DNA from: an uncultured Lachnospiraceae bacterium
GTDB lineage: Bacteria > Bacillota > Clostridia > Lachnospirales > Lachnospiraceae
Direction of reading: 5' to 3'
Assembly: GCA_910577735.1 (NCBI GenBank)
Contig: CAJTOO010000007.1
Span: 62,350-126,349 of the forward strand
Length of the DNA: 64,000 nucleotides
Of this stretch, positions 45,264 through 54,541 are shown in pieces. The notes under the pieces were generated by a model, which was not told the DNA's origin, did no database searches, and saw only the letters and a list, made by a program, of their open reading frames with translations. Position 1 is the first letter of the stretch. Each line of letters starts with the position of its first letter. Position numbers and translations under genes: made by a program.

Positions 45264-46121
45264 TTACAAAATACGGTATTTTATCTTGAGAAAATGCTTC
45301 TCTCCCAAAGGCAGATAAACCACATTTGCCTCATCTTTCTTCTTTTCGGGCACAATTTTCCGATATCTTATAACTTCCACCCGTTCACCGTCCACAACCG
45401 TCTGCAAGTGCGGAAAAATATCGTTTTTTCCATAATCCACACTGCGCAGCAGGCGATAAACTGCCTCCGGTTCCTGATCCAATGTAAAGAAGCCCTCCCC
45501 CGGCACCTCATAGGAACGATACATCCTTCGTCCGGAAATCTCTCCCTGGGATTTCGTCTCCACACGTTCTTCCAGAACCGCTGCAAAGCTCTCCTCAAAT
45601 CCCTCACAGGCCAGATCCATCAAACGCTGCGTCAGTTCATAAGCCTTGTCTTCCGGTCCGATGCCACACCTCTTTTGTATAATAATATTTCCCTCATCAA
45701 TCCCTGCCGTCACGTAATGCCAGGTAATGCCTGTTTCCTGTTCTCCCATATATATGACCCAGCTGGGCGCATTCCTGCCCGGATACTCAGGCAACAGGGC
45801 ATTGTGAAAATTGATGATGGTGATATTCTGCTTCTCCACACATTGCACCGGAAAGAGGAAATTATTGCTGGCGCTGACAATCAGCGTCTTCTCCGTGACA
45901 GCGCACAAATATGCCGCCAGTTCCCGCTTATCCGGCATGCAGGCATAGGAGATTCCTGTCTCCTCACAGATTTGTTTCGTAATGCCAAGAGCATGCATCT
46001 CATGTTCGATAAATTCCAGGTTATAACCGTATATCGTTCTTTGCTTTTCTATGTATTTCAGTATATTTCCGGCTGCTTTGCCATATCCGATTACTACGAC
46101 CCGCTCAAATCTTTCTCCCAT
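45264..46121 (-). CDS. N10-formyltetrahydrofolate-type formyltransferase in dlt-like set
   Basis: 285 residues from the ATG at 46121, behind AAGGAG; 16 further upstream codons overlap the ligase gene. The fold matches the formyltransferase family: IGYGKAAGNIL at the start, INFHNALLPEYPGRNAP, then GITWHYVTAGIDEGNI. The catalytic triad Asn104, His106, Asp142 is complete and spaced as in Fmt (N-x-H, Asp 36 residues after His). It starts directly behind the DltA-like gene (1 nt gap). Substrate could be an amino sugar nucleotide or an aminoacyl group on the carrier protein; the position between ligase and carrier favours the second, by inference. Confidence 0.85.
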   Translation of the reverse strand: MGERFERVVVIGYGKAAGNILKYIEKQRTIYGYNLEFIEHEMHALGITKQICEETGISYACMPDKRELAAYLCAVTEKTLIVSASNNFLFPVQCVEKQNITIINFHNALLPEYPGRNAPSWVIYMGEQETGITWHYVTAGIDEGNIIIQKRCGIGPEDKAYELTQRLMDLACEGFEESFAAVLEERVETKSQGEISGRRMYRSYEVPGEGFFTLDQEPEAVYRLLRSVDYGKNDIFPHLQTVVDGERVEVIRYRKIVPEKKKDEANVVYLPLGEKHFLKIKYRIL

Positions 46122-46122
46122 A

Positions 46123-47646
46123 TCACAGAAACTCCTTGAGTTTGACCCTGTCAATCTTGCCGTTGGCATTGATAGGCATTTTATCCAGTGTAATCAATTT
46201 GTTGGGCAGCATATATTCCGGTACCAGATGGGAAATCTTTTCGTTGATATAAGCCTTTTCCAGCTGCTCTTCAATAAAGAGCACTATTTTCTGCCGCTTC
46301 TCATCATAGAGACAGCAGCACAGTGCTATCTCCTCCAAAGAGGAAACTGCCGTTTCGATTTCTCCCAGTTCAATTCTGTGACCCATGTGTTTGATCTGAA
46401 AATCCTTCCGGGAAAGGTAAATCAATTCCCCGTATGCATTATATTTAACGATATCACCCGTCCTGTAAATCTGTTCCGGCACATAGGGGTTTAAAGGATT
46501 CTGCACGAAGGCATCCCTGGTCTTCTCCGGATTATTATAATATCCCATGGAAAGCGAAGTGCCTCTGACACAAAGCTCTCCCGTTTCCTCTCCTGTTACC
46601 AGTTCATCCTTATCGTTTAACACCAGAATATCCGTGTTGGGCATCGCATACCCGATGGGAAGCGGTTCTTCGTCCGCAAATTCGCGGTCTACAATATAAT
46701 ACGTGCAGGCATCTGTGATCTCCGTGGGACCATACAGATTGGCATACTGCACATGGGGCAGAAATTTACGCCACACATTCAGCTGCTTGTTGGGCATCAC
46801 CTCGCCACAGAACAGCACCCGCTTGAGCGTATCCGACAAATCCACATTTTTAAAGGCTTTTAGCTTTGCCACCACGATCAGCGCCGAGGGCACCCAGAAT
46901 ATGGTATTGATCTTCTTTTCCTGCAGATATTCCAACAAGAGTACCGGCTGGGCGAACAGATTTTTAGGTACAATATAGGTGGTCGCACCCGTCTTGATGG
47001 TGCTGTAGATATCCAATATGGAATTATCAAAATAAAAAGGCGCCTGGTTGCCGAAACTATCCTTCTCCGTAATCCGGAAGGTCTCCGTCACCCAGTCCGT
47101 ATAGTCTATCACAGAGCGGTGGTTGATGGTCACGCCCTTTGGCACGCCCGTGGAACCGGAAGTAAACAGCACATACAGTAAATCTGTGTCAATCCCCTTT
47201 CTTCTTGCCGCCTCAATCTTTTCCTCTTTTTCCTGTTCTTTCACCTGGCCGTCAGACGAAAGGGCCTCTTCCAGAAGCAGAAATCCACCTTCGTACTCAT
47301 ACTGTGCAAAGACATCTTTCAGTGCAGCCGTCGTAATGACAATGGCCGGATCCAGTACTTCAAGTATCTTATTCACACGGCTTCCCGGCATATCCACATC
47401 AATCGGGGAATAGAAGTTACAGCTGTAAGCCGCCCCCATGAAGGATACCAGCACGTCCACGCCCTTTTCCAGAAAGACGGCCACCGGCCTTTTGAAGAGT
47501 CCCTGCTCTATCAGTTCATAAGCCACCGCCCTGGCCTGAGAGCGCAGCTGGCCAAAAGTAACCTGTTTTTTCTCATCCACAAAAGCTGTCTTGTCTGGCA
47601 GTCTGGCGGCAGTCTCATCCAACCAGTATGTAACGTTTGCTTTCAT
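46123..47646 (-). CDS. DltA-like adenylation enzyme (amino acid--carrier protein ligase)
   Basis: 507 residues from the ATG at 47646 (GGAGGAGAGA site); the ATG four codons up overlaps that site. AMP-binding blocks: FTSGSTGVPKG (residues 161-171), YGPTEITDACTYYIV, YRTGDIVKYN and the C-terminal NANGKIDR lysine. The substrate-side Asp207 in FYFDNSILDIY and Cys280 in LFCGEVMP match positions found in DltA, which supports an amino acid substrate, perhaps D-alanine or similar. It activates the acid as AMP ester and loads it on the carrier protein. It begins the tightly packed ligase-formyltransferase pair. Confidence 0.9.
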   Translation of the reverse strand: MKANVTYWLDETAARLPDKTAFVDEKKQVTFGQLRSQARAVAYELIEQGLFKRPVAVFLEKGVDVLVSFMGAAYSCNFYSPIDVDMPGSRVNKILEVLDPAIVITTAALKDVFAQYEYEGGFLLLEEALSSDGQVKEQEKEEKIEAARRKGIDTDLLYVLFTSGSTGVPKGVTINHRSVIDYTDWVTETFRITEKDSFGNQAPFYFDNSILDIYSTIKTGATTYIVPKNLFAQPVLLLEYLQEKKINTIFWVPSALIVVAKLKAFKNVDLSDTLKRVLFCGEVMPNKQLNVWRKFLPHVQYANLYGPTEITDACTYYIVDREFADEEPLPIGYAMPNTDILVLNDKDELVTGEETGELCVRGTSLSMGYYNNPEKTRDAFVQNPLNPYVPEQIYRTGDIVKYNAYGELIYLSRKDFQIKHMGHRIELGEIETAVSSLEEIALCCCLYDEKRQKIVLFIEEQLEKAYINEKISHLVPEYMLPNKLITLDKMPINANGKIDRVKLKEFL

Positions 47647-47679
47647 TCTCTCCTCCATACTGCCCTAAGCAGCATCCCG

Positions 47680-48759
47680 TCACTCCGGTACAATCACCGG
47701 ATAGAACGTATCCATCATCTTTTCTGTTTTAACGTGATAAATATCATACAAATCCGTCATCTCAAGGCCGCACCCTGCAGGATCATAGGAACCATAAAGG
47801 GCAATCTGTCTCTCTTTGGCCAGTTCCTGCACCTTCGCCTCCACCTCCAGCGTAATCCGGAAAGCCTCCTCCGATTCTATGTAATTATACATCATGGGCG
47901 AATAGGGTGGCAAGTATAAAATAACCTCCACGCCCTCCTCCTGCAGCCAGGCTGTCAGGGCTGCAAACCGCTCCCAGTGCGCCTTGTCAATCTCATGATA
48001 ATCCGTCATCCTGTAAACCACATGCTCTTCCATGGACTGTCTAGTCAGTTCCTCTACTGTCGCCGCATCCCCTTCCCGCAGTTCTCTCTGGTAGGCAATG
48101 CTCCCGTCATAGTGTTTCAGATACCGCTCCGTCTCCCAATCGTCAGTGTAAGATACCCGGAACCGCTTTCTTTCCGGAAGCAGCGTCACATTATAACGGA
48201 AATAGTCCAAAGAAAGCCATTTGCCCATGTCTGTCCCGGTGTTCTTCTGCGGATGCAGGTTACCCTCATCAAATTTGCCATTCAAAATCATATCCATATA
48301 ATTGACATATGGGTAAAGATCTTCCCACCGGTCATTGTCATGACTGGTATTGAATAAAAAGGCGTCCACACCAATCACCATGGTCCTGGGCAGTTTATCT
48401 TCTGCCGCAAGAACCCCCGTAACCGCCAGCAGATCATAGACGGTAGATTCTGACAGACCGGCATTGTAAAAGGAATCCGTACCAAACATACGATGGTCAA
48501 AATTCATCACCCGGCTGGAACCCGCCACGATCACCTCTTTAGGCCCTTCCTGCTGTTTCACGCAGGCCAAAAACAGATTCCGGTCATTAAAATCCGACTC
48601 CTCCAGTCCCTCCACATTCCGCCCATACACTGCCATCTGCTGCCCGATCTGATCATAGGTAATCCGCAGCATGGCATAAGAATCGACACACCAGTTAACC
48701 GAGGCAATCAGTATGATTACCGGCAGGAGAAAAAGTATCGCCTTACACCATTTCTTCAT
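47680..48759 (-). CDS. DltD-like SGNH membrane protein
   Basis: 359 residues. N-terminal helix (about residues 7-24), then an outside domain. Serine block VIVAGSSRVMNFD near residue 81, with a GVDAFLF strand; Asp/His block DLYDIYHVK near residue 338. It is the first gene of the dlt-like set and is followed by the ligase, formyltransferase, carrier and MBOAT genes. DltD helps transfer D-alanine from DltB to lipoteichoic acid; an analogous role on a glycan is inferred. AAAGGAG lies 13-14 nt ahead of the ATG, slightly far. Confidence 0.78.
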   Translation of the reverse strand: MKKWCKAILFLLPVIILIASVNWCVDSYAMLRITYDQIGQQMAVYGRNVEGLEESDFNDRNLFLACVKQQEGPKEVIVAGSSRVMNFDHRMFGTDSFYNAGLSESTVYDLLAVTGVLAAEDKLPRTMVIGVDAFLFNTSHDNDRWEDLYPYVNYMDMILNGKFDEGNLHPQKNTGTDMGKWLSLDYFRYNVTLLPERKRFRVSYTDDWETERYLKHYDGSIAYQRELREGDAATVEELTRQSMEEHVVYRMTDYHEIDKAHWERFAALTAWLQEEGVEVILYLPPYSPMMYNYIESEEAFRITLEVEAKVQELAKERQIALYGSYDPAGCGLEMTDLYDIYHVKTEKMMDTFYPVIVPE

Positions 48760-48808
48760 CTTGATAACGATGCTCCTTTCTCTTCATGCAGCCTTATCCT
48801 TCCCTTTA

Positions 48809-50482
48809 TCACGCATCCTGCTCCATCTTGGCCGGTCCGAATGTATAGCCAAGCAGCAATGGAAATGCCGCAAACAGCCCATATGCATAACGGAACTCAT
48901 TGTATACCGGCGCCGCCAGAAGGAGACTCAACAACAACATGATATAGGGCACATAGCACATGGCGTTCTTTTTCTGCCAGGCCAGATAAGCCAGGCCAAA
49001 CAGCATCACCCAGGTATTGAGCCCCAGACTCCACACCCGATTATACAAATCCTGAAATCCCGCCAGAAACCTGCCCATGACCAGACTCTGATCATATGTA
49101 AAAAGTTTCCTCTCACTGACAATCCCAAAGGGATTATCCACCATAAAATATTCTCCGTAAAGGTACTGCTCATGGGGCACCCGATACGCCCAATATCCGG
49201 CTGTCTGTCTGACCTCCCCTTCCAGATACAGCATGGGATTCCTAAGTCCCACCCGCAGCCACAGTTTAAAATACTCCCCTTTATTCCTGGCAATCACATC
49301 CTGATCGCCTTCCTCCCTGATCAGGTTCTTCGTCACATCAAATAAATAGGGATTATAATAATCTTCCATCTTCTCCAGAGGCAAAACCGCCCCTATCATG
49401 GCCACCTCTTCTTCTGTCAGACTGCCGCCCCTCATATAAGCGCAGAGAAGATGCTGGGTCGGCATGGTCAGTCCTTCTATGGTATCCGGCGGCTCCACCT
49501 GCAGGCTCTTCAATACGGGCCCCTGATAGAGCAGATAGCATACAAGCACTGCCACCGTACATAAAATCGTTCGTACCGGTAAAGTATGTCTGTCCCCAGT
49601 GCTATGCCTGCCGCAGATACCCCTGTACAGAATCCCCACAAAGGCCGTGCCGGCAAAAATCAAAATCCCATTACTGCGCAGAAGACAAACTGACAATCCT
49701 GTCACAAAATACAGAATCCACCGTCTACAGCCCTTCTCCCTCTCCAACTCAAAAGTATGACTCATCCAGGCAAAAAACACAAGCGCTGAGACAAAAAAGG
49801 CATCTTTTCCCATACAGATACTCAACATACCATGCACCGGCAGGGCAATATAAAAAATAACCGCCAACGCAAGCCACAGCAGGCGTGTCCCACGCTTATA
49901 CAATACATACAGACAGAAAGCAAATGTAAACGCCACAAGCGCCATCTGCCAGAAGGTATAGAATGCCACTGCGCCCGTATAGGTACCGGAAATCCGATAA
50001 CCAACCGTCACAAAAAACTGCATGATCATCGTATGAAAAAAGGGATGATGGTTGGACCTGGCTTTCCACCCCAGAATCTGCTCCAACTGCCAAATGGCGT
50101 CATTGTTAAACCAGGTAGGATAATACATCAGATAATAAGGCAGATAACTGAATAGACAAACCAGAAAGAATCCCGGAAAAACATACCATTTACCTGGCCG
50201 TTTCTTCTGTGCCGGAAGTTTCTGCGCCAAAGGTACACCTGCCAATAAAGTGTCCCTCCGGGATATCACCAGACACAGAACCAGCAGGACCGCATAACTG
50301 ATGAGCGCCCACAATATAATTCTTCCTATATTCTGCAGATTGGAATACGCCGCAGACTTCTGCCAGTTTCCCAGAACAATGAACGCAGCATAGCACAGGC
50401 AAAAGGGAACCAGCACCAAAAACTGCCGCCTGGCAGGCAACATTATTCTCTTTTCCTTCTGTGTCTCCATCCTTTTCTCCAT
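48809..50482 (-). CDS. DUF6020-family polytopic membrane protein (possible GT-C enzyme)
   Basis: 557 residues, about 11 membrane helices. The DUF6020 pattern is MYYPTWFNNDAIWQLEQ followed by the NHHPFFHTMIMQFF segment, placed in the first large outside loop with an Asp in the position used by GT-C enzymes. A second outside region of about 130 residues (EPPDTIEGLTMPTQ onward) precedes the last helices. It probably uses a lipid-linked sugar outside the membrane, for side-chain addition; this is inference. Two ATGs (50482 and 50470) are possible starts. Confidence 0.78.
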   Translation of the reverse strand: MEKRMETQKEKRIMLPARRQFLVLVPFCLCYAAFIVLGNWQKSAAYSNLQNIGRIILWALISYAVLLVLCLVISRRDTLLAGVPLAQKLPAQKKRPGKWYVFPGFFLVCLFSYLPYYLMYYPTWFNNDAIWQLEQILGWKARSNHHPFFHTMIMQFFVTVGYRISGTYTGAVAFYTFWQMALVAFTFAFCLYVLYKRGTRLLWLALAVIFYIALPVHGMLSICMGKDAFFVSALVFFAWMSHTFELEREKGCRRWILYFVTGLSVCLLRSNGILIFAGTAFVGILYRGICGRHSTGDRHTLPVRTILCTVAVLVCYLLYQGPVLKSLQVEPPDTIEGLTMPTQHLLCAYMRGGSLTEEEVAMIGAVLPLEKMEDYYNPYLFDVTKNLIREEGDQDVIARNKGEYFKLWLRVGLRNPMLYLEGEVRQTAGYWAYRVPHEQYLYGEYFMVDNPFGIVSERKLFTYDQSLVMGRFLAGFQDLYNRVWSLGLNTWVMLFGLAYLAWQKKNAMCYVPYIMLLLSLLLAAPVYNEFRYAYGLFAAFPLLLGYTFGPAKMEQDA

Positions 50483-50504
50483 TCTGAATTTAGAACTTCC
50501 TCTT

Positions 50505-51620
50505 TCATTCCGCCCACTGTCTTATCAGTTCCACATATTTCTGCGTCGTAAAATCCCTGGCCCGTTGCAGGGATAATTCGCGATAGTGAGCCATCTTCCC
50601 GGCATCCTCCAGCAAACCGCCAATCTGCGCCGCCAGGTTCTTCTCTTCTTCCGTTATGACATTTGCGTCATAATTTACTTCCGGACTCATATTCTCTATC
50701 AGAATCCCATATTTTCCTTCCAGAATCTCCGCAGGCCCCGTGGGGCAGTCTGTGGCAATGGCCGGAAGCCCCAGCGCCATGGCCTCCACTAAGGCATTGG
50801 GAAAGCCTTCCCGGTAAGAGGTGAGCACATATAGCTGTGCGCTTTGCAGATATGGAAAGGGATTCCTCTGCATTCCCGTAAAATACACATCCTCTTCCAC
50901 GCCAAGTTCCCCGGCCAGCTTCTTATAAGCCTGAAAGGCACCATCGCCAATGATCATCAGCTTAGCATCCTTCACCCTCTGCTTCACCAGGGCAAAAGCT
51001 TTGAGCAGATGCCAGAATCCTTTGACCTCGTCCTCCCGCCCCATGGAAGCAATTACGGGGCCGCCCTCTCTCCAGGGCATCTGCGGCTTTTGCGCCTGGG
51101 CCTTCGCCTGCAAATCTGCCATATCCAGGGGATTATACAGTGTCACCGCCTTATCGCAGTGATACTTTTCCCGCAATTCTTCTTCCATCTGTCTGGCGCA
51201 GCACAGTATCTTATCTGCCTTTTTGACAAACAGACGTATCTTTCCTTCATCTTCCATATCCATATAACTTCTCAGGCCGACCCAGATCCTGGCCCGCTTC
51301 CCGGAAAGGGCATTGACCATATTGGCTGTGGAGCCGAAGCTGTAGGCAATGTCAGGCTGTAATTTCCTTTTCAGCTGCCGCACTTTCAGACTGCGCTGCA
51401 AGACACGTAGTACCTTGCCTGCCAGGCCTTCCTTCACTCCCAGATGAATATCTATCACATCAAGTCCCTCAATGTCATAAGCAATGTCATGAGAATCAAA
51501 CAATACAATACAGACTTCATAATATGGCATAAGCAGCCTCGCCGTGGCCACGCACACACGCTCAAAACCGCCCTGGTGCAGCATGGGGACGATGAGCATT
51601 ATTTTCTTTTGTTTATTCAT
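50505..51620 (-). CDS. GT4 glycosyltransferase
   Basis: 371 residues. IVPMLHQGGFERVCVATARLL, VIASMGREDEVKGFWHLLKAFA and EX7E in TSYREGFPNALVEAMALG. Same subgroup as 37538 and 41777. It ends 22 bp before the DUF6020 gene and starts 36 bp behind another GT4 gene. Confidence 0.92.
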   Translation of the reverse strand: MNKQKKIMLIVPMLHQGGFERVCVATARLLMPYYEVCIVLFDSHDIAYDIEGLDVIDIHLGVKEGLAGKVLRVLQRSLKVRQLKRKLQPDIAYSFGSTANMVNALSGKRARIWVGLRSYMDMEDEGKIRLFVKKADKILCCARQMEEELREKYHCDKAVTLYNPLDMADLQAKAQAQKPQMPWREGGPVIASMGREDEVKGFWHLLKAFALVKQRVKDAKLMIIGDGAFQAYKKLAGELGVEEDVYFTGMQRNPFPYLQSAQLYVLTSYREGFPNALVEAMALGLPAIATDCPTGPAEILEGKYGILIENMSPEVNYDANVITEEEKNLAAQIGGLLEDAGKMAHYRELSLQRARDFTTQKYVELIRQWAE

Positions 51621-51656
51621 CGGCTTCCTTCTCCCATCCAGATGTCTCCAATATCC

Positions 51657-52805
51657 CTAAACCAACGTCCCCGTCAAATAAAATTCTTCCAGTCTTCTTG
51701 CCTGTGCTCTCACATCAAAGCCGGCCATTCTGACCTCTTCACATCTCTCCCGTCTCTCATACACAAGACTGTTCTCCACTTCCCTGGCCCACTGGTCTGC
51801 GCCGTCTTCCAGACTGTGAAAGCTCACCAGTTCACTGATGCCCACCTCTGTTGTAATCCGGTCAGAAATGATACACCGCAGTCCTGCAGCCTGGGCCTCC
51901 ACCACAGTCCCGGGCAATCCCTCGAACCGGGAAGGAAAAAGGAACAGATCGAAAGCCTGGTAATATGCCTCCACATCCTTACGATTGCCCAAAAACATCA
52001 CGTCCTGCTCCACACCCAGTCCTACAGCCTGTGTCTTTGCCACTTCCATCCCGTCGCCCTCTCCCAGCAGAAGCAGTTTACACCGTTTTCCCTCTTTCTC
52101 CATGTGTTGGTGGACGCGTGCAAAAATCTCCAGCAAGAACTCATGGTTCTTGGAATAATGGAATCTGCCCACATGGCCGATCACATAACTGTCACCCAGA
52201 GAAAGTTCCGCTCTCATTTTCTCCCGCAAAGATACATCATACCGAAACCTTTCGGCATCTATGGCATTGGGAACCAGCCGCGCCTTGGGCGAAGCGCTCC
52301 ACTTTGCACCGAACACAGCCTCCCCTGCTTCTTTGGAACAGGCCAGGCAATAGTCCGCCCTTTTTAACAGCGAAAGCCGCAGCAACTTGGTCATGATCCC
52401 TTTTAAGCCCTTATCCACGCCTGCGCTCCTGGCATGGGCACACACCACAGGCACACCCGCCGCTCTCGCCTCCGGCAGATAAATTGCCGCTGTACTGGTC
52501 ATATGCCCCTGTACCACCTTATATGCATGATGTTCCCGGAAAAATGCCCGCACCGCCCGCCGGTAGGCAACATAATTATAGCCCATAAATTTAGGAAGCG
52601 CATAAACCTTTCCGCCCAGCGCCTCCACCTCTTGTTCATAAAAATGCTTCTGATAAACCGCGGCTCCAAAGTCTCTGCGATGTATCAGAAAATCAAACTG
52701 TATTTTGTCCCTGTCCATACAGCGGTACAAATCCATTACCCTGCTCTCCGCGCCGCCAAGGCTTAAGCCCCCCAGCACATGCAGTACCCGCACCGGTTCT
52801 CCCAT
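51657..52805 (-). CDS. GT4 glycosyltransferase
   Basis: 382 residues. VLGGLSLGGAESRVMDLYR, HVGRFHYSKNHEFLLEIFARV and EX7E in PSRFEGLPGTVVEAQAAG. The GGAESR start and AQAAG ending place it in the EpsF-like GT4 group common in Firmicute exopolysaccharide loci. Donor unknown. Confidence 0.92.
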   Translation of the reverse strand: MGEPVRVLHVLGGLSLGGAESRVMDLYRCMDRDKIQFDFLIHRRDFGAAVYQKHFYEQEVEALGGKVYALPKFMGYNYVAYRRAVRAFFREHHAYKVVQGHMTSTAAIYLPEARAAGVPVVCAHARSAGVDKGLKGIMTKLLRLSLLKRADYCLACSKEAGEAVFGAKWSASPKARLVPNAIDAERFRYDVSLREKMRAELSLGDSYVIGHVGRFHYSKNHEFLLEIFARVHQHMEKEGKRCKLLLLGEGDGMEVAKTQAVGLGVEQDVMFLGNRKDVEAYYQAFDLFLFPSRFEGLPGTVVEAQAAGLRCIISDRITTEVGISELVSFHSLEDGADQWAREVENSLVYERRERCEEVRMAGFDVRAQARRLEEFYLTGTLV

Positions 52806-52835
52806 AAGTGCCTCCTAACCGAAGGATGATTTCCT

Positions 52836-53564
52836 TTACAGAAATTTCACCAGCACATGCTTCGCTGTTGCCAGCATATATTCCCACGCATGTCCTGCTA
52901 TCCTTCTTTTGCAGGGCTTTTCCTGCAAATATTCCTGGTAAGATATCATTTCCTGCTGCTTAAATATCTTACGATACTTCTCCAGATCCTGATCGCTCAG
53001 TGTATTGGTGTGCACCACCATCGTGGTAAAGCCTTTCTGCTTCTTAAGGCTGTTCTCCAATCGGAAAGAAATGGGATAAAAGGTAAGTCCCCGCCACAGA
53101 TAAGGCCTGCTCCCAAACCCATCCGTCAGTCTCCGAAACCCCGCCTGCCTTAAGGCTCGCAGTGTATTTCGGTCATAGGAATGAGCCGGCGCCATAAACA
53201 GATCCGTCACAATTCCATGCCCCTTAAGAATCTCCCTGCCATGTTCCAGCATGGTTAGCTGCTCCGCATAGGGCACACCTGCAAACTCTGAGAAATCATT
53301 TAAGGGAAACACGCCCCCTTTATGCTGTGTATACACATGATAACAGCCATGCTGGGCCACCACCCAGCCCTCTTTTTGACGCTCTTTTACATAATCCCAG
53401 AAATCTTCCCTGGGGATGTCCCGGTTCAGGTTCTCGTCCCGGTTCTGCGGCACCACGCCAATCAGGGGCTTGATATCAAATTCCTGAAGCAATGCCGCAA
53501 ACGCCTCGAATTTCTTCCAATCCATGGCTGGCGATATGTCATCCAGCCGAACCGCAATCCTCAT
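52836..53564 (-). CDS. DUF2334 predicted deacetylase
   Basis: 242 residues from the ATG at 53564, which overlaps the stop of the formyltransferase gene by 4 nt (ATGA). AVRLDDISPAMDWKKF, KPLIGVVPQNRDENL, VAQHGCYHVYTQ and FMAPAHSYDRNTLRAL give the Asp-Asp and His-x3-His metal motifs of the NodB-like DUF2334 family. It would deacetylate an N-acetyl sugar in the cytoplasm, as there is no signal peptide. Paired with a formyltransferase it could free an amine that is then formylated; this is inference. Confidence 0.82.
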   Translation of the reverse strand: MRIAVRLDDISPAMDWKKFEAFAALLQEFDIKPLIGVVPQNRDENLNRDIPREDFWDYVKERQKEGWVVAQHGCYHVYTQHKGGVFPLNDFSEFAGVPYAEQLTMLEHGREILKGHGIVTDLFMAPAHSYDRNTLRALRQAGFRRLTDGFGSRPYLWRGLTFYPISFRLENSLKKQKGFTTMVVHTNTLSDQDLEKYRKIFKQQEMISYQEYLQEKPCKRRIAGHAWEYMLATAKHVLVKFL

Positions 53565-54481
53565 ACTAATATATCTCCCGCCTGCAGACTGCGCACGCAC
53601 GCATACCGGTCTATCAGAAGCGATCCATCCACGGTCCGCACCACCAACTTGCCGTCAAACACATCTATCACTTCTCCCGGCGCATATGCCGAGAAGTCTA
53701 TCATTTCATCAAAAGGATGTGCTTCCCACACCCTTACCTCATCCTCCCCGCACATCGCAAAGGCTCCCGGAAACGGCGCCGCCACGCCCCGGATCAGGTT
53801 ATGAATCTCACGGGTCCTGGCATGAAAATCTATCTTGCCGTCTGCCGCCGTGCGCTTCTCATACCAGGAATCAAAATCCCTGGAGTCTGTACGGATCACA
53901 ATATTGTCCTCCCCGTAAGCCTTTAACAGCCTGCGGATCAGGTTTTTAGAACAGATCATATTCTTATACTGAGCCGTGCGGATATCGTCATGGGGTGTGA
54001 TGGAGAACATTTCGGTGGCAAACACATTGGGACTGTCAGCCTTCTCGTCATACCGGAACAGATTTAAGTTAAACCGGGTGTCCCCCAGAATGATGGACCA
54101 GTTCAGCGGAGAACGCCCTCTGCCAAAAGGAAGATAGCCGCTGTTCCCATGGAACCCAAATACACCGTATTTAAAACAATCCAACACAGATTTGGGCATC
54201 AGTCTCTGCCATCCCATGGAGATGCCGATGTCAAATTCGTTATCCCGCATAAATTTCTGTGTTTTCTCATCTGTCAGAAAATAGCTGTCAGCCTCATGTA
54301 CCGGAATCCCATATTTTTCCGTTAAAACCGAGAGTCCTTTATAGCCGGACACCTGATTCTTCTTCGTCACCTCCGGACTGATGGTAATGACCAGATCCAC
54401 CGGACAGATCTGTTCCTGAATAAAGCTAACAATATTCTCAGATGTATCCTTCACGCCAAAGACCACTACTTTATATTTCAT
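53561..54481 (-). CDS. Formyltransferase-family protein, ArnA/Fmt-like
   Basis: 306 residues from the ATG at 54481 (GAGG site, 7 nt); four further codons are less likely. N-terminal Rossmann half, then FGFHGNSGYLPFGRGRSPLNW, close to the ArnA pattern, and DEKADSPNVF with Asp149. The first triad residue is missing: Gly109 stands two places before His111, where Fmt and ArnA have Asn. A C-terminal Fmt-like beta domain runs from about residue 205. It may formylate a 4-amino sugar made by the PglF/PglE-type enzymes, or be altered in activity. Confidence 0.82.
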   Translation of the reverse strand: MKYKVVVFGVKDTSENIVSFIQEQICPVDLVITISPEVTKKNQVSGYKGLSVLTEKYGIPVHEADSYFLTDEKTQKFMRDNEFDIGISMGWQRLMPKSVLDCFKYGVFGFHGNSGYLPFGRGRSPLNWSIILGDTRFNLNLFRYDEKADSPNVFATEMFSITPHDDIRTAQYKNMICSKNLIRRLLKAYGEDNIVIRTDSRDFDSWYEKRTAADGKIDFHARTREIHNLIRGVAAPFPGAFAMCGEDEVRVWEAHPFDEMIDFSAYAPGEVIDVFDGKLVVRTVDGSLLIDRYACVRSLQAGDILV

Positions 54482-54541
54482 AGAACGCCTCATTTCCGCA
54501 AACTCTCTGTTACCGTTTGCTTCTGTATCATGAATGGCCCG

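Noticed and set aside
50654..50673. Further palindrome similar to the TTTATGACA family
   Set aside because: It is within the GT4 coding sequence (around Tyr-Asp-Ala-Asn-Val), so it is probably a chance match and a caution about the motif's specificity.
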